This document shows, piece after piece, positions 5,737-6,640 of a DNA stretch of 6,640 nt. The DNA comes from an uncultured Oceanospirillales bacterium. GTDB lineage: Bacteria; Pseudomonadota; Gammaproteobacteria; Pseudomonadales; Litorivicinaceae. Position 1 is the first letter of the stretch; every line of letters begins with the position of its first letter. The stretch is from positions 1-6,640 of the forward strand of contig CAJXTO010000082.1 in assembly GCA_913061245.1 (NCBI GenBank), in the 5' to 3' direction. The translations under genes were made by a program, and so were the position numbers. The notes under the pieces are model-generated. The model worked only from the letters and a program-made list of their open reading frames with translations, was not told the DNA's origin and did no database searches.

Positions 5737-6633
5737 ATGACTTTCCACGCATTCGTCACGCACTATCTTGACGGCATGCGCCAAACACAACGTCGAAGTG
5801 ACAAGACGATCGAAGCCTACGAGCGCGATCTCAAGCAAGCGATCCAATTTTTTGGTGACGAGACAGATATTCAATCAATCGACACTCTCTCTGTCATTGG
5901 CTGGGTTCGATCACTCAGCGCACAACGCATTACCGGACGTTCAATTGGACGCAAACTCTCCGCGCTTCGTGGAGTATTTCAAGAAGCGATCAATCAACGA
6001 TTGATCAAAGCAAATCCCGCGGTTGATGTACGCGCCCCAAAAACCGGAAAACATCTCCCCAATGCATTGAGCCCAGATGCTATGCAACGTCTACTGGACT
6101 CCCCCTTTGATCCAAACGACACCGAAGCCATCAGAGACCAGGCTATCTACGAACTGCTGTATTCATCAGGCCTTCGATTAGCGGAAGTTCTAGGGCTCAC
6201 AATCCGCGATGTGCAGGGAATACCCGAAGAACTCAAAGTACTCGGTAAAGGAAGCAAAGAGCGAATTGTTCCTGTGGGAAAAAAAGCCAGAGAGGCCCTA
6301 TCTCGCTGGCTAAATCAACGGCCAGAGTGGGATAACGCACAAACTGATCGAGTATTTATCACTAAAAAAGGGCTCGGCGTGTCACCACGAACCATTCAGC
6401 GACGTCTCGACCTGCGTGCTCAAGCAGCTGGTCTCGATCAACATGTTCATCCGCATGCATTAAGACATTCTGCGGCAACGCATTTGCTCGAATCATCTGG
6501 AGATCTGCGTGCAATTCAGGAATTTCTAGGGCACCAAAGCCTTTCAACCACACAGATCTACACCCATCTCGATTTTCAGCATCTCGCTGAGGTCTATGAC
6601 AAGGCGCACCCTCGCGCAAAGACAAAATCATGA
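5737..6633 (+). CDS. xerC: Tyrosine recombinase XerC
   Basis: A 298-residue site-specific recombinase (E. coli XerC also 298) which with XerD resolves chromosome dimers at dif during division. The N-terminal SAM-like DNA-binding domain spans about residues 1-95 (FVTHYLDGMRQTQRRSDKTI near the start), the catalytic domain about 107-290. The full active-site set is visible: R147 in SSGLRLAE, K171 in GKGSKER, H240 and R243 in HPHALRHSAATHLL, H266 in LGHQSLSTTQIYTH, and nucleophile Y275. XerC rather than XerD or a phage integrase is chosen from the dapF-DUF484-xerC order and the length. The ATG at 5737 follows the DUF484 stop by 3 bp; AAGG about 12 bases upstream is a modest ribosome binding site. 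It overlaps the next gene by 4 bp (ATGA). No dif-like site was seen in the window. Confidence 0.95.
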   Translation: MTFHAFVTHYLDGMRQTQRRSDKTIEAYERDLKQAIQFFGDETDIQSIDTLSVIGWVRSLSAQRITGRSIGRKLSALRGVFQEAINQRLIKANPAVDVRAPKTGKHLPNALSPDAMQRLLDSPFDPNDTEAIRDQAIYELLYSSGLRLAEVLGLTIRDVQGIPEELKVLGKGSKERIVPVGKKAREALSRWLNQRPEWDNAQTDRVFITKKGLGVSPRTIQRRLDLRAQAAGLDQHVHPHALRHSAATHLLESSGDLRAIQEFLGHQSLSTTQIYTHLDFQHLAEVYDKAHPRAKTKS

Positions 6634-6640
6634 AATCAAT
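6630..6640 (+). CDS. First codons of the next gene, possibly a HAD-family hydrolase
   Basis: An ATG at 6630 overlaps the xerC TGA as ATGA and reads Met-Lys-Ser before the window ends. This 4-bp overlap is the same style as the other junctions in the cluster. In E. coli and Pseudomonas relatives a HAD-superfamily phosphatase (YigB type) follows xerC, so that is the best guess, but three codons carry no family information. Confidence 0.35.

Noticed and set aside
5988..6006. Perfect inverted repeat GATCAATC-AAC-GATTGATC
   Set aside because: It lies inside xerC coding sequence, the loop is only 3 bases, no T-run follows, and no second copy was seen; most likely chance in a GATC-rich sequence.
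5737..6633. Tyrosine recombinase as a sign of a prophage or integrative element
   Set aside because: Length, motifs and the dapF-DUF484 neighbourhood identify housekeeping XerC; there is no tRNA attachment site, phage gene or composition shift.

Overview
The window is a compact block of chromosomal housekeeping genes, most likely from a gammaproteobacterium. The protein sequences and gene order resemble those around parE and lysA/dapF/xerC in Pseudomonas and Escherichia coli relatives. Base composition looks close to balanced and there are no signs of foreign DNA. I cannot name the genus from sequence alone.

Layout: two divergent gene clusters leave a 64-bp intergenic gap (2778-2841), and almost every other base is coding. 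Leftward (minus strand, from 2777 to the left edge) the order is thiD (thiamine pyrimidine kinase), nudF (ADP-ribose pyrophosphatase), yqiB (DUF1249, unknown function) and parE (topoisomerase IV subunit B, cut by the window edge after 296 codons). Rightward (plus strand, from 2842 to the right edge) the order is lptM (tiny outer-membrane lipoprotein), lysA (diaminopimelate decarboxylase), dapF (diaminopimelate epimerase), a DUF484 gene, xerC (tyrosine recombinase) and the first 11 bases of a further overlapping gene. In both clusters neighbours overlap by 1 to 26 bp or are separated by 1 to 3 bp, so each is probably one transcript with coupled translation.

How the genes work together: DapF converts LL-diaminopimelate to the meso form, which is used in peptidoglycan, and LysA decarboxylates meso-diaminopimelate to lysine. 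LptM supports assembly of the LPS export translocon, so the front of the rightward cluster is envelope and lysine metabolism. XerC resolves chromosome dimers, and ParE decatenates chromosomes, so both clusters also carry a chromosome-segregation gene.

I found no mobile element, CRISPR array, RNA gene or clearly new system. The points most worth a second look are a predicted leaderless lptM start, an unusually short LptM, a TTG start for yqiB supported by a strong ribosome binding site, the yqiB/parE overlap where E. coli has two extra genes, and the thiD-nudF coupling.
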